Assembly: GCF_018294505.1 (NCBI RefSeq)
Contig: NC_057797.1
Location: forward strand, 126,423,116 to 126,487,115
Direction: 5' to 3'
From: Triticum aestivum
Lineage: Eukaryota > Streptophyta > Magnoliopsida > Poales > Poaceae
Length of the DNA: 64,000 bases
Part shown: positions 54,160 to 64,000 of the stretch, piece after piece
Position numbering within the stretch: the stretch's first letter is position 1
How the letters are laid out: each line of letters starts with the position of its first letter
Program-made: the position numbers and the translations under genes
Notes under the pieces: generated by a model
Database searches by the model: none
Seen by the model: the letters and a program-made list of their open reading frames with translations, nothing else
Told to the model about the DNA's origin: nothing

Positions 54160-55600
54160 ACCGGTCGCATCTCAATTGTTCAAAATTTCTAACAATGGAG
54201 CATCACTAACGACTGAAACCGAGTGGTCTGCGAAGTAATGTGCAACTTTCTTCGTGTCCAGATAAATTCCATAGGCAAGGTGCTGGTAATGAAGATACCT
54301 TTGCTTGGACGGAGTCAACACTTCAGAGATGTAATATACTGGGCGCTAAACTTTGTAGGCTTTGCCTTCTTCCTCCTGCTCGACTGTGAGCACTGTGCTG
54401 ACGACCTGTCCAGTGGCTGTGATATACAACAATAGAGGCTCTTTGCTGACTGGGGTAGCAAGCACCAACTGGGTGGAAAGCAGGGCTTTGAGCTCTACAA
54501 ACGCTGCTTCAGCTTCGGGAGTCCACTCGAACTTATCAGACTTTTTCATCAGTCGGTAAAGAGGCAATGCCTTCTCACCGAACAACCAATAAGCCTCTGC
54601 ACATCATGCACGCGCACAGGGCGCTTCATTCGAAGGATTGCTCCAATATTTACCGGGTTTGTGTCGATCCCTCGTTCGGAAACGAGAAAACCGAGTAACT
54701 TTCCTCCTAGGACTCTGAATGTGCATTTCGACGGATTGAGCTTCATATCATATCTTCTTAGGTTGGCAAATGTTTCAGCGAGGTCAGCCAGTAGGTCAGA
54801 ACCTTTGCGTGACTTGACCACGATATCATCCATGTATGCTTCCACATTTCGACTGTTTTGAGTGGGCAGGAACTTCTAAATCATGCGCATGAACGTGGCA
54901 CCAGCATTCTTGAGACCAAAAGGCATGATAACATAGAAAAACACCCAAATGGGGTGATGAAGGGCATTTTTATTTCATCGGGCCCGTACAGACGGATCTG
55001 GTGGTACCCAAAATATGTATCCAAAAAGGAAAAACTCTCACACCCCGCAGTCGAGTCGACAATCTGATCGACGCGGGGGAGAGGAAAGTGATCTTTCAAG
55101 TAGGCCCGATTTATATGCTTGAAGTCGATACACATACGAAGTGAATCATCTTTCTTGAGGACCATGACGACATTTGCGAGCCACTTAGAGTGGTATATCT
55201 CGCGAATTAACTTAGCTGACAGGAGCCGAGCCACTTCCTCGCCAATTGCCTTCCTTTTCTCCACGGCAGACCGACGGAGATGTTCCTTGACGCGTCTTGC
55301 TTTTGGGTCAACACGCAAACGGTGCTCAGCCAGTCCCCTGGGTACACCTGGCATGTCAGATGGCTTCCATGCAAAGATGTCCCAGTTCTCACGGAGGAAC
55401 TGGATGAGCGCTTCTTCCTGTTTGCTGTCGAGTGTTGTTGAAATGTGAGTCAGAGCCGCAGAGGGATCTTCCGGGTGAATGTGGACTGGCTTTGTTTCCC
55501 CTGCCGACTGAAATGCTGACTCTGAGGCGGGCTTCTTAGCCCGCAACAAATCACTCGGGTTGGCATTTTTCTTGTACTCTTCCAGCTCCACCGCTGCCAT
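54160..55600 (-). pseudogene. Reverse transcriptase and first RNase H of the Tat element
   Basis: RT is open from 55600 to 54881: FLRENWDIFAWKPSDMPG, RRSAVEKRKAIGEEVARLL, CIDFKHINRAYLKDHFPLP and FGYHQIRLYGPDE. The YMDD catalytic box is in another frame (AYMDDIVVKSRK, about 54835). RT connection and RNase H follow (54585 on, FEWTPEAEAAFVELK, LLLYITATGQVVSTVL). Stops and shifts occur near 54880, 54550, 54346 and a TGA at 54172-54174 where a DATG motif suggests CGA before. Confidence 0.88.
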
Positions 55601-55609
55601 CTGCTCGTC

Positions 55610-56109
55610 AGCAATCTTGCGGCCTTTCTAGAGACACCTTTGGGTCCAGGCATCTTCAACTTAAGATACACGTAACATGGGCGGGCCACGAAATGAGCAT
55701 ATGCGGGTCTGCCCAGAATAGCATGATAGACACTATGAAAATCCACTACTTAAAATGTCAACTTCTCCTTGCGGTAATTCTTGGAATCACCGAAAACCAC
55801 ATCAAGAGCGATTTGTCTGAGTGACTCTGCCTTCTTTCCTGGGATGACCCCATGGAACCACATGCTGCTCTCACTGAGCTTGGACATCGGAATGCCCATC
55901 CCTCGGAGGGTCTCAGCATACAGAATGTTCAGTCCGCTGCCACCATCCATGAGAACCTTAGTCAGTCGAGTGCCCCCAACGACTGGGTCGACCACCAACA
56001 CTTGCCGCCCGGGGGTAGCAACGTGCGCTGGGTGATCGGACTGGTCAAATTTAATGGGAGTCTTCGACCACTTCAAGTACGTCGTAGTTGCCGGAGCAAC
56101 CATGTTCAC
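55610..56109 (-). pseudogene. Protease of the Tat element
   Basis: Contains VLMDGGSGLNILYAETLRGM with the DGGS active site typical of this lineage, a flap region, and YHAILGRPAYAHFVA as the C-terminal motif in the same frame after a TAA at 55750. Retroviral-type aspartic protease; the frame is broken between the motifs. Confidence 0.82.
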
Positions 56110-56126
56110 TTCTCTGTTTATAACCT

Positions 56127-56470
56127 TCAGTCAACTTTTGTTCTCAAAATCACCAAAGTAGCATTTACATTGGGGTAACCATCATCTTCTTCTTTCTCTT
56201 CCTCCTTATCAGAGTCCTTCTCCGGGGGCTGACCCTCTTGGAACTGCTGCATCAGGAGCCGACACTGTCGAGTGGTATGTTTAGGCAGAATTAGGTTACC
56301 CTCTTCGTCCTTTTTTGTGTGTATATGACACGGTAAATCCAGGACGTCGTTGCCTGACTGATCTTTCACCTTTTTAGGCACCCACGGCCCCTTAGGTTTT
56401 CCTTTGAACTTTCCTTGATTCAGAATTGCAGCCTCTGCGGAACCTGCAACTTCTGCTTTACGCTTCTATT
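56127..56470 (-). pseudogene. Gag C-terminus of the Tat element with a C-H-H-C finger
   Basis: Frame from 56381 reads LDLPCHIHTKKDEEGN...KHTTRQCRLL. The spacing C-x2-H...H-x4-C (one His in CHIH, one in KHTTRQC) is the unusual finger found in Tat gag in place of a CCHC knuckle. An acidic stretch follows (about 56215-56175). Basic GKFKGKPKGPW lies before it. Confidence 0.7.
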
Positions 56471-56471
56471 T

Positions 56472-57000
56472 TCAACTGGTGTTTCCACCTCCAGTGTCCT
56501 GGTCGACTAGTTTCCCTTTACCATTATGGAGTCGGTCTTGTTCTTCACCATTTTCATATCGAGTGGCTATTTCCATCATTCGACCCAGAGACATGTCTCC
56601 GGATTGTCCAAACTTCAGGATGAGCTCTCTGTATCGGACGCCCTCTTTGAAGGCATAGACTGCCTGGTGCTCTAACATATTTTCCACGACATGGTGAAGG
56701 GTAGTCCATCCCTGGATGAAATCTCTCAAAGTTTCATTCAGTTTTTGAACGCAATGTTGAAATTCGGTTAGCCCAGCAGGTCGCTTGCACGTGCCCTTGA
56801 ATGTCTTGATGAATACTCGGGCCAAATCTTCCCAGCAAAGAATACTCCCAGGGGCTAACTAATCCAACCAAGCTCTGGTCGAACGTTCAAGCATCAGGGG
56901 GAGGTGCTTCATAGCCACATCGTTGTTGCCCCCGACAATCTGAACTGCCACTCGGTAATCCTCTAGCCAAGTATCTGGCTTCGACTCACCAGTGAACTTG
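56472..57000 (-). pseudogene. Gag core of the Tat element
   Basis: Recognisable retrotransposon gag domain: KFTGESKPDTWLEDYRVAVQ, AMKHLPLMLERSTRAWLD, then CWEDLARVFIKTFKGTCKRP and LNETLRDFIQGWTTLHHVVE. TAG at 56859-56861 probably replaces CAG (Gln). The frame is open afterwards to 56472. Forms the capsid in this family. Confidence 0.85.
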
Positions 57001-57727
57001 CTTACTCCGGTGGCTCATCTGGAGTTGGGAGGGATCTCAGCGGCCCTGATGGCCCTGCTGAAACACTCGGGCCCTGAAACAAATGCTCTGCTATTGACTG
57101 GACGATCTCTTTACTGACCTTCCATGTGTGCTCTGCCTTTGTCGACCAAACCCTGAACAAGAACAGACCTTGCATCAAATCTAGGCTCTCTTGGGTCGAC
57201 TGGAGCTCTCCGCTCGTCACCATATGGGTGCATGTCATCATACCATCGGGGCGCGTATGACCCGCCTCTCGGAGGAGGTGTAGGCACTCGATGGTGGTCA
57301 TCACGAGGATCAAACTGCCCGTAGCCCCAACCAAGGTACTAATCTTGGCGGTAACCACGATCTTCACGCCGTGGAGGCGATCTTGGGCTATGCGCCAACT
57401 GAACTGTATCTACAACCACGGATCTGCTATGGATTCTGTTGCGTGACTGAGAAACAACTGAGTTTTGTTCACCCGCCGCTTGGAGCAGCGCTCAGATCTG
57501 TAGTAAACCTCTACCAGCTTCTAAACGAGACGGCTGAATTGACTCTGCTATACGTGTCACAACGGCAAGATTTTAGACTGGAGTGCGGTATACCTGAGGT
57601 TCAGGCGGAAATAGTTGCCATGGCCGTCGACTGGATCCAGGGATCTACTGACAGGCGCTTTCGTCAAGTGAATGTTGGAGATTCTCTAGACTTGCGCGCT
57701 AATTCCTGCTCGTCCTCGAGTAGGTAA
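57001..57727 (-). pseudogene. Gag N-terminal region of the Tat element, linker
   Basis: Arg/Asp/Pro-rich frame on the minus strand (RVPTPPPRGGSYAPRWYDDM, then VDPREPRFDARSVL), typical of the linker before the gag core. Further right up to about 57727 the reading is fragmentary, with LEDEQELARKSRE near the edge. Element H begins there. Confidence 0.6.
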
Positions 57728-59857
57728 ATGATAAAAAAGACAATTTTCGATGTGGAATGCTACCAAGCATAGTCTTGATCATGTAATCTAATCATGGCAT
57801 GAATATTAAGACACGAGTGATTCAAAGCAATAGCCTATCATTTGACATTAAGACAATAATACTTCAAGCATACTAATAAAGCAATCATGTCTTTTCAAAA
57901 TAACATGGCCAAAGAAAGTTATCCCTAAAAAATCATATGGTCTGGCTATGCTCCATCTTCACCACACAAAATATTCAAATCATGCACAACCCTGATGATA
58001 AGCCAAGCAATTGTTTCATACTTTTGACGTTCTCAAACCTTTTCAACTTTCACGCAATACATGAGTGTGAGCCATGGACATAGCACTATAGGTGGAATAG
58101 AATATGATGATGGAGGTTGTGTGGAGAAGAAAAAAAAGGGAGAAAGTCTCACATCGATGCAGCTAATCAACGGGCTATGGAGATGCCCATAAATTGATGT
58201 CAATGTGAGGAGTAGGGATTGCCATGCAACAGATGCACTAAGAGCTATAAGTGTATGAAAGCTCAAACTGGAAACTAAGTGGGTGTGCATCCAACTTGCT
58301 TGCTCATGAAGACCTCGGGCATTTGAGGAAGCCCATCATCGGAATATACAAGCCAAGTTCTATAATGAAAATTCCCACTAGTATATGGAAGTGATAACTC
58401 AAGTGACTCTCTAAATGAAGAACATGGTGCTACTTTGAAGCACAAGTGTGGTAAAAGGATAGTAGCATTGCCCCTTCTCTCTTTTTCTCTCATTTTTTTG
58501 TTTTGTTTTGTTGTTTTTTCTGTGGGCTTCTTTGGCCTCTTTTATTATTATTCTATAAAGTCCGGAGACTCATCCCAACTTGTGAGGGAATCATAGCTTC
58601 CATCATCCTTTCCTCACATGGAACAATCCTCTAATAATGATGATAATCACACTTTTATTTACTTAAAAATCAATATTACAACTCGATACTAGAACAAAGT
58701 ATGACTCTATATGAATGCCTCCGGCGGTGTACCGGGATGTGCAATGATATAGCGTAGCAATGACATCAAAAAATGGACAAGCCATGAAAACATCATGCTG
58801 GCTATCTTACGATCATTCAAAGCAATATGACAATGAATGCTCAAGTCATGTATATGATGATGATGGAAGTTGCATGGCAATATATCTCGGAATGGCTATG
58901 GAAATGCCATTATAGGTAGGTATGGTGGCTGTTTTGAGGACGATATAAGGAGGCTTATGTGTGATAGAGCGTATCATATCATGGGGTTTGGATGCACCGG
59001 CGAAGTTTGCACCAACTCTCGAGGTGAGAAAGGGCAATGCACGGTACCGAAGAGGCTAGCAACGATGGAAGGGTGAGAGTGCGTATAATCCATGGACTCA
59101 ACATTAGTCATAAAGAACTCACATACTTATTGCAAAAATCTATTAGTCATTGAAACAAGGTACTATGCGCATGCTCCTAGGGGGATAGATTGGTAGGAAA
59201 AGACCATTGCTCATCCCCGATCGCCACTCATAAGGAAGACAATCAATAAATACCCCATGCTCCAACTTCGTTACATAACGGTTCACCATACATGCATGCT
59301 ACGGGAATCACAAACCTCAACACAAGTATTTCTACAATCCACAACTACCCACTGTCATGACTCTAATATCACCATATTTATATCGCAAAACTATTGCAAG
59401 GAATCAACCATATCATATTCAGTGATCTACAAGTTTTATGTAGGATTTTATGACTAACCATGTGAATGACCAATTCCTGTCATCTCTCTAAATAGATATA
59501 AGTGAAGCAAGAGAGTTTAATTCTTTCTAAAAGAGATATGCCTACGCTCTAACAAATATAAGTGAAGCAAAAGAGCATTCTACAAATGGCAGTTTTCGAT
59601 GTGTAGGGAAACAGGCAATTCAAACTTCAAATGATATAAGTGAAGCACATGAAGCATTTCTATAAACCATACTCAAGATATAAGTGAAGTGCAAAGAGCA
59701 TTCTATAAATCAACCATGGACTATCTCATACCAGCATGATGCATCAAATAAAAGTGAAAACTAAATGCAAAAGATGCTCCAAGTTTTGCACATATCGCAT
59801 GAACGAAACGAATCTGAAAACATACTGATACTTGTTGAAGAAAGATGGGATGCCTTC
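57728..59857 (-). other. Distal 3' UTR of element H
   Basis: Long non-coding stretch with several ATATAAGTGAAGC repeats (near 59500, 59560, 59630 and 59680). No gene is seen. Confidence 0.6.
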
Positions 59858-59940
59858 CGGGGCATCCCCAAGCTTAGACGCTTGAGTCTCCTTAAATATT
59901 TACTTGGGGTGCCTTGGGCATCCCCAAGCTTGAGCTCTTG
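59858..59940 (-). repeat. Duplicated CATCCCCAAGCTT motif in H
   Basis: Two copies of GGGCATCCCCAAGCTT (about 59860-59875 and 59916-59931); the reverse complement AAGCTTGGGGATGCC resembles the polypurine-tract-like sites of A and D. May be a displaced or secondary plus-strand primer. Confidence 0.45.
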
Positions 59941-60752
59941 CCTCTCCTCCTTCTCCTCATATCGAGACCTCCTTGATTTTTGATCACTTCATCCACACAA
60001 CACTCAACAGAAAGCTCGGCAAGATCCATTAGTATAATAAAGCAAATCCCTACTCTAAGTACTGTTGCAAACCAATTCATATTTTGTTTTTGCACTGTAG
60101 CTACTGTAATATAACTTTTCCATGGCTTAATCCACTGATAGAAATCGATAGTTTCATCAAAACAAGCAAACTATGCATCAAAAACAGAATATGTCTTAAA
60201 TAGAACAGTCTGTAGTAATCTGAACATTCACCATACTTTTGGTAGTCCAAAAATACTGAAAAATAGTAAAAAAACAATTTGTATAGAAATACAGTACAAA
60301 AAGTTTCAGAACCGTTTGGCATTCCAGTAAAAAAATGTAAAATCGCCCACTACAGCCAAAATTTCTGTCTTGCACCGCACAAACCAACAAGCAATGTAAA
60401 CATCCTAAAGGAAAATCTTGGCACATTATTCTTGTTTTTAAACGTTATGAAAGCACACAATAGAAATAAATGACTCTCGAAAACTTCCGGGTTGTCTCCC
60501 TAACAGCGCTTTCTTTAAAGCCATTAAGCTAGGCATATAGTGCTCAAGTAATGGATCCAGCCGGATCCCAAGGTATATCAAAGACAATTTTAATTAACAA
60601 TGATTTGTGATTTAGTAGTGAGCACAAAGTAACATATATCATGCAACAACAAAGTCTAACTCTCTTCCTATGCATCGGCATGTCATAAAAGAACAATTCA
60701 TGCACACCTAGTAAAGGCCAATGCATAGTATAAATAGTTTCTTGCAATTTTA
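59941..60752 (-). other. Proximal 3' UTR of element H
   Basis: AT-rich, no convincing gene. Separates the gag-like ORFs from the duplicated purine motif. Confidence 0.5.
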
Positions 60753-61894
60753 TCATATTGGAAACATGGAGAGGCGGAGATGTAGTTCCTCTCTCATAAT
60801 AATTGCAAGTAGGAGTAGCAAGCACATGCATATTATATTATCAAAATCATCATGTGTAGTAGTAAAACGCAACCCATCAATATAATCCTTAATAAGGGCA
60901 AACTTCTCCGATATAGTGTAGTCGGGAGAATTCAAAAAGATAATAGGACTATCATGCGTGGGTGCAATAGCAACAATTTCATATTTAACAAAAGGAACTA
61001 TAGAAAGTTCATCTCCATAAGCATAATTCATATTGGCATCTTGGCCACAAGCATAGCAAGCATCATCAAAAAGGGATATTTCAAAAGAATCAACGGGATC
61101 ATAACAATCATCATAGCAATCATCCTTTGGTAAGCACGGAGGGAAATTAAACAATGTATGAGTTGAAGAGTTACTCTCATTAGAAGGTGGGCATGGGTAG
61201 TTAATCCACTCTTCCTCCTTTTGTTCTGCGCTCTCCTCATCATCTTTTTCATCCAATGAGCCCACAGTTTCATCAATTCCTTCTTCCATAGACTCCTGCA
61301 AAATATTAGTCTCTTCTTGGACAGCGGAGGAGTCCTCAATATATGGTTTAACATAGGCATTAGATGCATAATTATCATAACAATATTTAAGTATGGAAAA
61401 AATTAGATTTGTAAAGAATAGCATCATACTTTCCAATCAAAGAAGCGATTTCATAAGCACCCTTAAAAGCAACAAATTCTTCAATTTGTTGAACATCATA
61501 GTAATTATAAACACCCTTAGCATACGAAAATATGATTCCATTATTATTAAATTTGCATGAAAAGGGAAGTGTGGAGCCTTCATCCTAGAGCAACAAGTAT
61601 AATCATTTCTCAAGCATAGTTGCCGAGCATACCAATGCAACATATAAATTTGATCCCATAATAGTTTCCCTTTTTGTCCCTAAAGTATTCACGTTGATCC
61701 AACATGTCACCCATTACATAATTGAACGGGGTTTTCTCAGGATTATTAAAGTAGTGCATAATATCTTTCACATAATGAGCATTGAGGGTTTTAGGAGGTT
61801 CCCTATCTCCATGAGTAGCAAGTAAACCTAATTTTGTTGGTATTTCGTGTTCCATAACCATAACTAAAGATATAGAATGACTTAGCACAGCCAA
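60753..61894 (-). pseudogene. Gag-like coding region of element H
   Basis: Three open pieces on the minus strand: 61894-61610 (MAVLSHSISLVMVMEHEIPT..., with HYFNNPEKTPFNYVMGDML), 61643-61437 in another frame (HFPFHANLIIMESYFRML), and 61436-60753 (strongly acidic: EGIDETVGSLDEKDDEESAE, then YACGQDANMNYAYGDELS). Position after the primer site marks it as the 5' ORF. It does not match the gag of A or D clearly; function unknown. Shifts near 61620 and 61440 break it. Confidence 0.5.
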
Positions 61895-61957
61895 TAAAAA
61901 TTACTTAGTGATAAAGCAAACAAGCACACACGAGAATATTCACCCCACGCTATTGCT

Positions 61958-61974
61958 CCCCGGCAACGACGCCA
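61958..61974 (-). other. Primer binding site of H (tRNA-Asp type)
   Basis: On the minus strand TGGCGTCGTTGCCGGGG, one mismatch to tRNA-Asp, 11 bp from the LTR. Confidence 0.88.
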
Positions 61975-61985
61975 GAAAAAGGTCT

Positions 61986-63501
61986 TGATAACCCACAAGT
62001 ATAGGGGATAAATTGTAACCTCTTTCGATAAGTAAGAGTGTCGAACCCAACGAGGAGCTAAAGGTAGAACAAATATTCCCTCAAGTTTTATCGACCACCG
62101 ATACAAATCTATGCACGCTTGACGTTCTCTTTACCTAGAACAAGTATAAAACAAGAAGTACTTTGTAGATGTAATGGGATAGGTTTGCAAGAATATAAAG
62201 AGCACGTAAATAAAAACTACAGACTGTTTTAGGTAAAGAAGCAATAAAGTTAGTATAGCGAGTGTGGAAAAGTGCTGGTAGGAGTTGCGAAATTGTCCCT
62301 AAGCAATTGACTAGTTTACTAGACCGATAGCAAGTTTTATGTGGGAGAGGCCACTGCTAGCATGTCATCCCTGACATGGAATTCTATGCACTTATGATTG
62401 GAACTATTAGCAAGCATCCACAACTACTAACGTTCATTAAGTTAAAACCCAACCATAGCATTAATATATATTGGTCCTCCTTCAATCCTGTATGCATCAA
62501 TTTCTATGCTAGGTTGAAGCTTCTGTCCCTCTTGCCCTCCAATACATAGTCCTATCAACATACAACTAACCCTATGGTGTGATCCATGCGTGCGCTCATA
62601 TGATGGGCACCAAAGGACATCAGCATAACCACAAGCAAATTAAACCAATCATAGCAATTCACCAATTACCGATAGGACAGCGAAAATCTACTCAGACATC
62701 ATAGGATGGTAACACATCATTGGATAATAATATGAAGCATAAAGCACCATGTTCAAGTAGAGGGTACAGTGGGTTGCGGGAGAGTGGACCGCTATAGATA
62801 GATGGGGGAAGGTGATGAAGATGTTGGTGAAGATGATGGAGGTGTTGGTGTAGATTGCGGTGATGATGATGGCCCCGGCGGTGTTTTGGCGCCACCAGGA
62901 GAGAGGGGGAGAGAGCCCCCCTTCTTCTTCTTCTTCCTTGACCTTCTCCCTAGATGGGATAAGGGTTTACCCTCTGGTCCATGGCCTCCATGGTGTGGGA
63001 GGGGCGAGAGCCCCTCCGAGATTGGATCTGTCTCTCTGTCTCTCTCTGTTTTTGTGTTCCAAATTCTGGCCTTTCACCGTTTCTTATATTCCCGGAGATA
63101 TGTAACTCCGATTGGGCTGAAATTTTAACATGATTTCTATCCGGATATTGGCTTTCTTGCGGCGAAAGAAGGGCACCAACCGCCTTACGGAGTGGCCACG
63201 AGGGTCAGGGGTGCACCCCCTGCCTCGTGGCCCCCTCGGGCATCGTCTCGCGTTGATTCTTCTTCCCAAAAATCACATATATTCCAAAAAAATCTCCGTA
63301 AGTTTTTATCCCGTTTGGACTCCGTTTGATATGGATTTTATACGAAACAAAAAAACATGCAATGAACAGGAACTGGCACTGGGCACTGGATCAATATGTT
63401 AGTCCCCAAAAATAGTATGAAAAGTTGCCAAAAGTATATGAAAGTTGTATAATATTGGCATGGAACAATAAAAAAATTATAGACACGACGGAGACGTATC
63501 A
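61986..63501 (-). repeat. 5' LTR of element H
   Basis: 1516 bp, TGATAACCCACAAGTATAGG...GAGACGTATCA on the plus strand. The first 60 bp are close to the LTR of A, but the rest differs. GC-rich quasi-palindrome at about 63190-63245. Confidence 0.88.
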
Positions 63502-64000
63502 CGCACTCAGCCAAGGTGGTCAGGCGCGCAGCCTCCAAGGCCTGAGCCTCGGAGGTCTCCCCAATGATGGGGTCTGGAGCGCCTCCACGGTGCAGCGATG
63601 CAGCTCTTCCCTCTTCTCCAAAGTGAGGGCTTGGGGATGATATTCATCATGACCATACGACGGGCCGTCATCGTTGCTGCCACCACTGCCGCCGCCGCGA
63701 CGGAACCCAGGTGGGCTGTGACAAGAGTCAACCATGAGGACTTCCGCCGCAGGGTCGCTGCATCCGCACTCGGAAATTGTGTCCGCGGAACCAGTTGACA
63801 GATCAAATGGCTCATATAGAGATTCGTCGGTCTCCATTATCGTGACTTGAGAGGTGGTCGACTGGCGAGCCATCGCATGCTTCACCCACCGTTGGAGCCG
63901 TGATCGACCAGATCGCTTGCGACAGAGTACAGCGGGGAGCGTGGACGCTGGGGGAGCCGACCAATACTGGGTCAACGGTTGCCGCATCAGGATGCCGCAG
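63502..64000 (-). pseudogene. N-terminal gag region of the Tat element
   Basis: Open on the minus strand from at least 63987: LTQYWSAPPASTLPAVLCRK and a basic RSGRSRLQRWVKHAMARQS section, then a Ser/Gly-rich part and TLEKREELHRCTVEALQTP. Near 63560 the frame changes to IIGETSEAQALEAARL, which leads into the H insertion. This is the start of the Tat polyprotein; its 5' LTR must lie to the right of the window. Confidence 0.65.

Larger units (their letters stand above)
57728..63501 (-). mobile_element. Element H: truncated Athila-type retrotransposon, 3' LTR missing
   Basis: Read on the minus strand: 5' LTR (61986-63501), tRNA-Asp primer site, gag-like ORFs, and 3' UTR sequence to about 57728, where it stops in the Tat gag without a 3' LTR. 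The bases after the LTR (CGCAC at 63502-63506) have no matching duplication on the left. A deletion seems to have removed the 3' LTR and some Tat gag. No protease or RT is recognised, so the family may be non-autonomous. The left edge is uncertain by about 10 bp. Confidence 0.82.
1..64000 (-). mobile_element. Internal part of one Tat-lineage Gypsy retrotransposon, split by nested insertions
   Basis: Host element for everything else in the window; both LTRs lie outside. On the minus strand its parts run in order: gag (64000-63502, then about 57727-56127), protease, RT, RNase H, archaeal-type RNase H and integrase (to 52243), then non-coding DNA with tandem arrays, then an antisense (+) gene at 17-23075. 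The second RNase H after the RT-associated one and the antisense gene downstream of pol are known traits of grass Tat elements. Insertions A, the Copia solo LTR, C, F and D each carry perfect target duplications, and removing them restores contiguous Tat coding or repeat sequence. Many stops and frameshifts show the copy is old and inactive. The inference that all segments belong to a single copy rests on order, orientation and these restored junctions. Confidence 0.8.

Noticed and set aside
57371..57727. 118-codon + strand ORF at the Tat/H border
   Set aside because: It is antisense to the Tat gag linker and stops at the H junction.

Overview
The window is intergenic DNA of a large-genome grass, very probably a Triticeae species (wheat, Aegilops or barley group). 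I found no intact single-copy host gene, tRNA or rRNA. Almost every base belongs to nested transposable elements. The assignment rests on Athila- and Tat-type Gypsy elements, a Copia LTR and a CACTA transposon with the sequence habits of Triticeae repeats, and on plant-type introns.

The main result is structural: the whole 64 kb appears to lie inside one old Tat-lineage Gypsy retrotransposon whose LTRs are outside the window. Read on the minus strand from right to left, it shows the gag N-terminus (63502-64000), gag, zinc finger, protease, RT, RNase H, a second archaeal-type RNase H and integrase (57727 down to 52243), then two tandem arrays (72-bp units at 33444-34123; 36-bp units at 23307-23435). 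On the opposite (+) strand follows a multi-exon 'transposase_28/putative gypsy-type' gene (17-23075). An antisense gene between pol and the 3' LTR is a known feature of grass Tat elements. Both coding units are broken by stops and frameshifts.

Elements inserted directly into the Tat element are: A, an Athila-type element with gag-pol (535-16853, TSD GTGTT); a Copia-type solo LTR (17944-19630, TSD ACTGA); an Athila-like solo LTR, C (21265-22855, TSD GTCAG); F, a CACTA transposon (23436-33418, TSD ACA) carrying an F-box/LRR/FBD pseudogene and a B3-like fragment; D, an Athila-type element with gag-protease but no RT (34124-52120, TSD GCCAC); and H, a truncated Athila-type element (about 57728-63501). 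Second-level insertions are B, a 6-kb terminal-inverted-repeat element in a (TA)n tract of A (2613-8595), and E, a Tekay/Del-like chromovirus in the gag of D (36227-45557, TSD TAAAT). Removing the insertions rejoins the interrupted sequence at each site where both edges could be placed: A, both solo LTRs, F, D and E.

Points that may be new: paired changes that keep a hairpin in both ends of element B; an LTR-like GC-rich promoter block repeated inside elements A and D just upstream of their third ORF; an extra ORF before gag in chromovirus E with a possible dsRNA-binding-like fold; dyad clusters in the Copia LTR; and nonsense codons that are mostly explained by C-to-T changes at CAG or CGA codons. 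Family names are assigned from memory of conserved motifs, without database searches, and are tentative.
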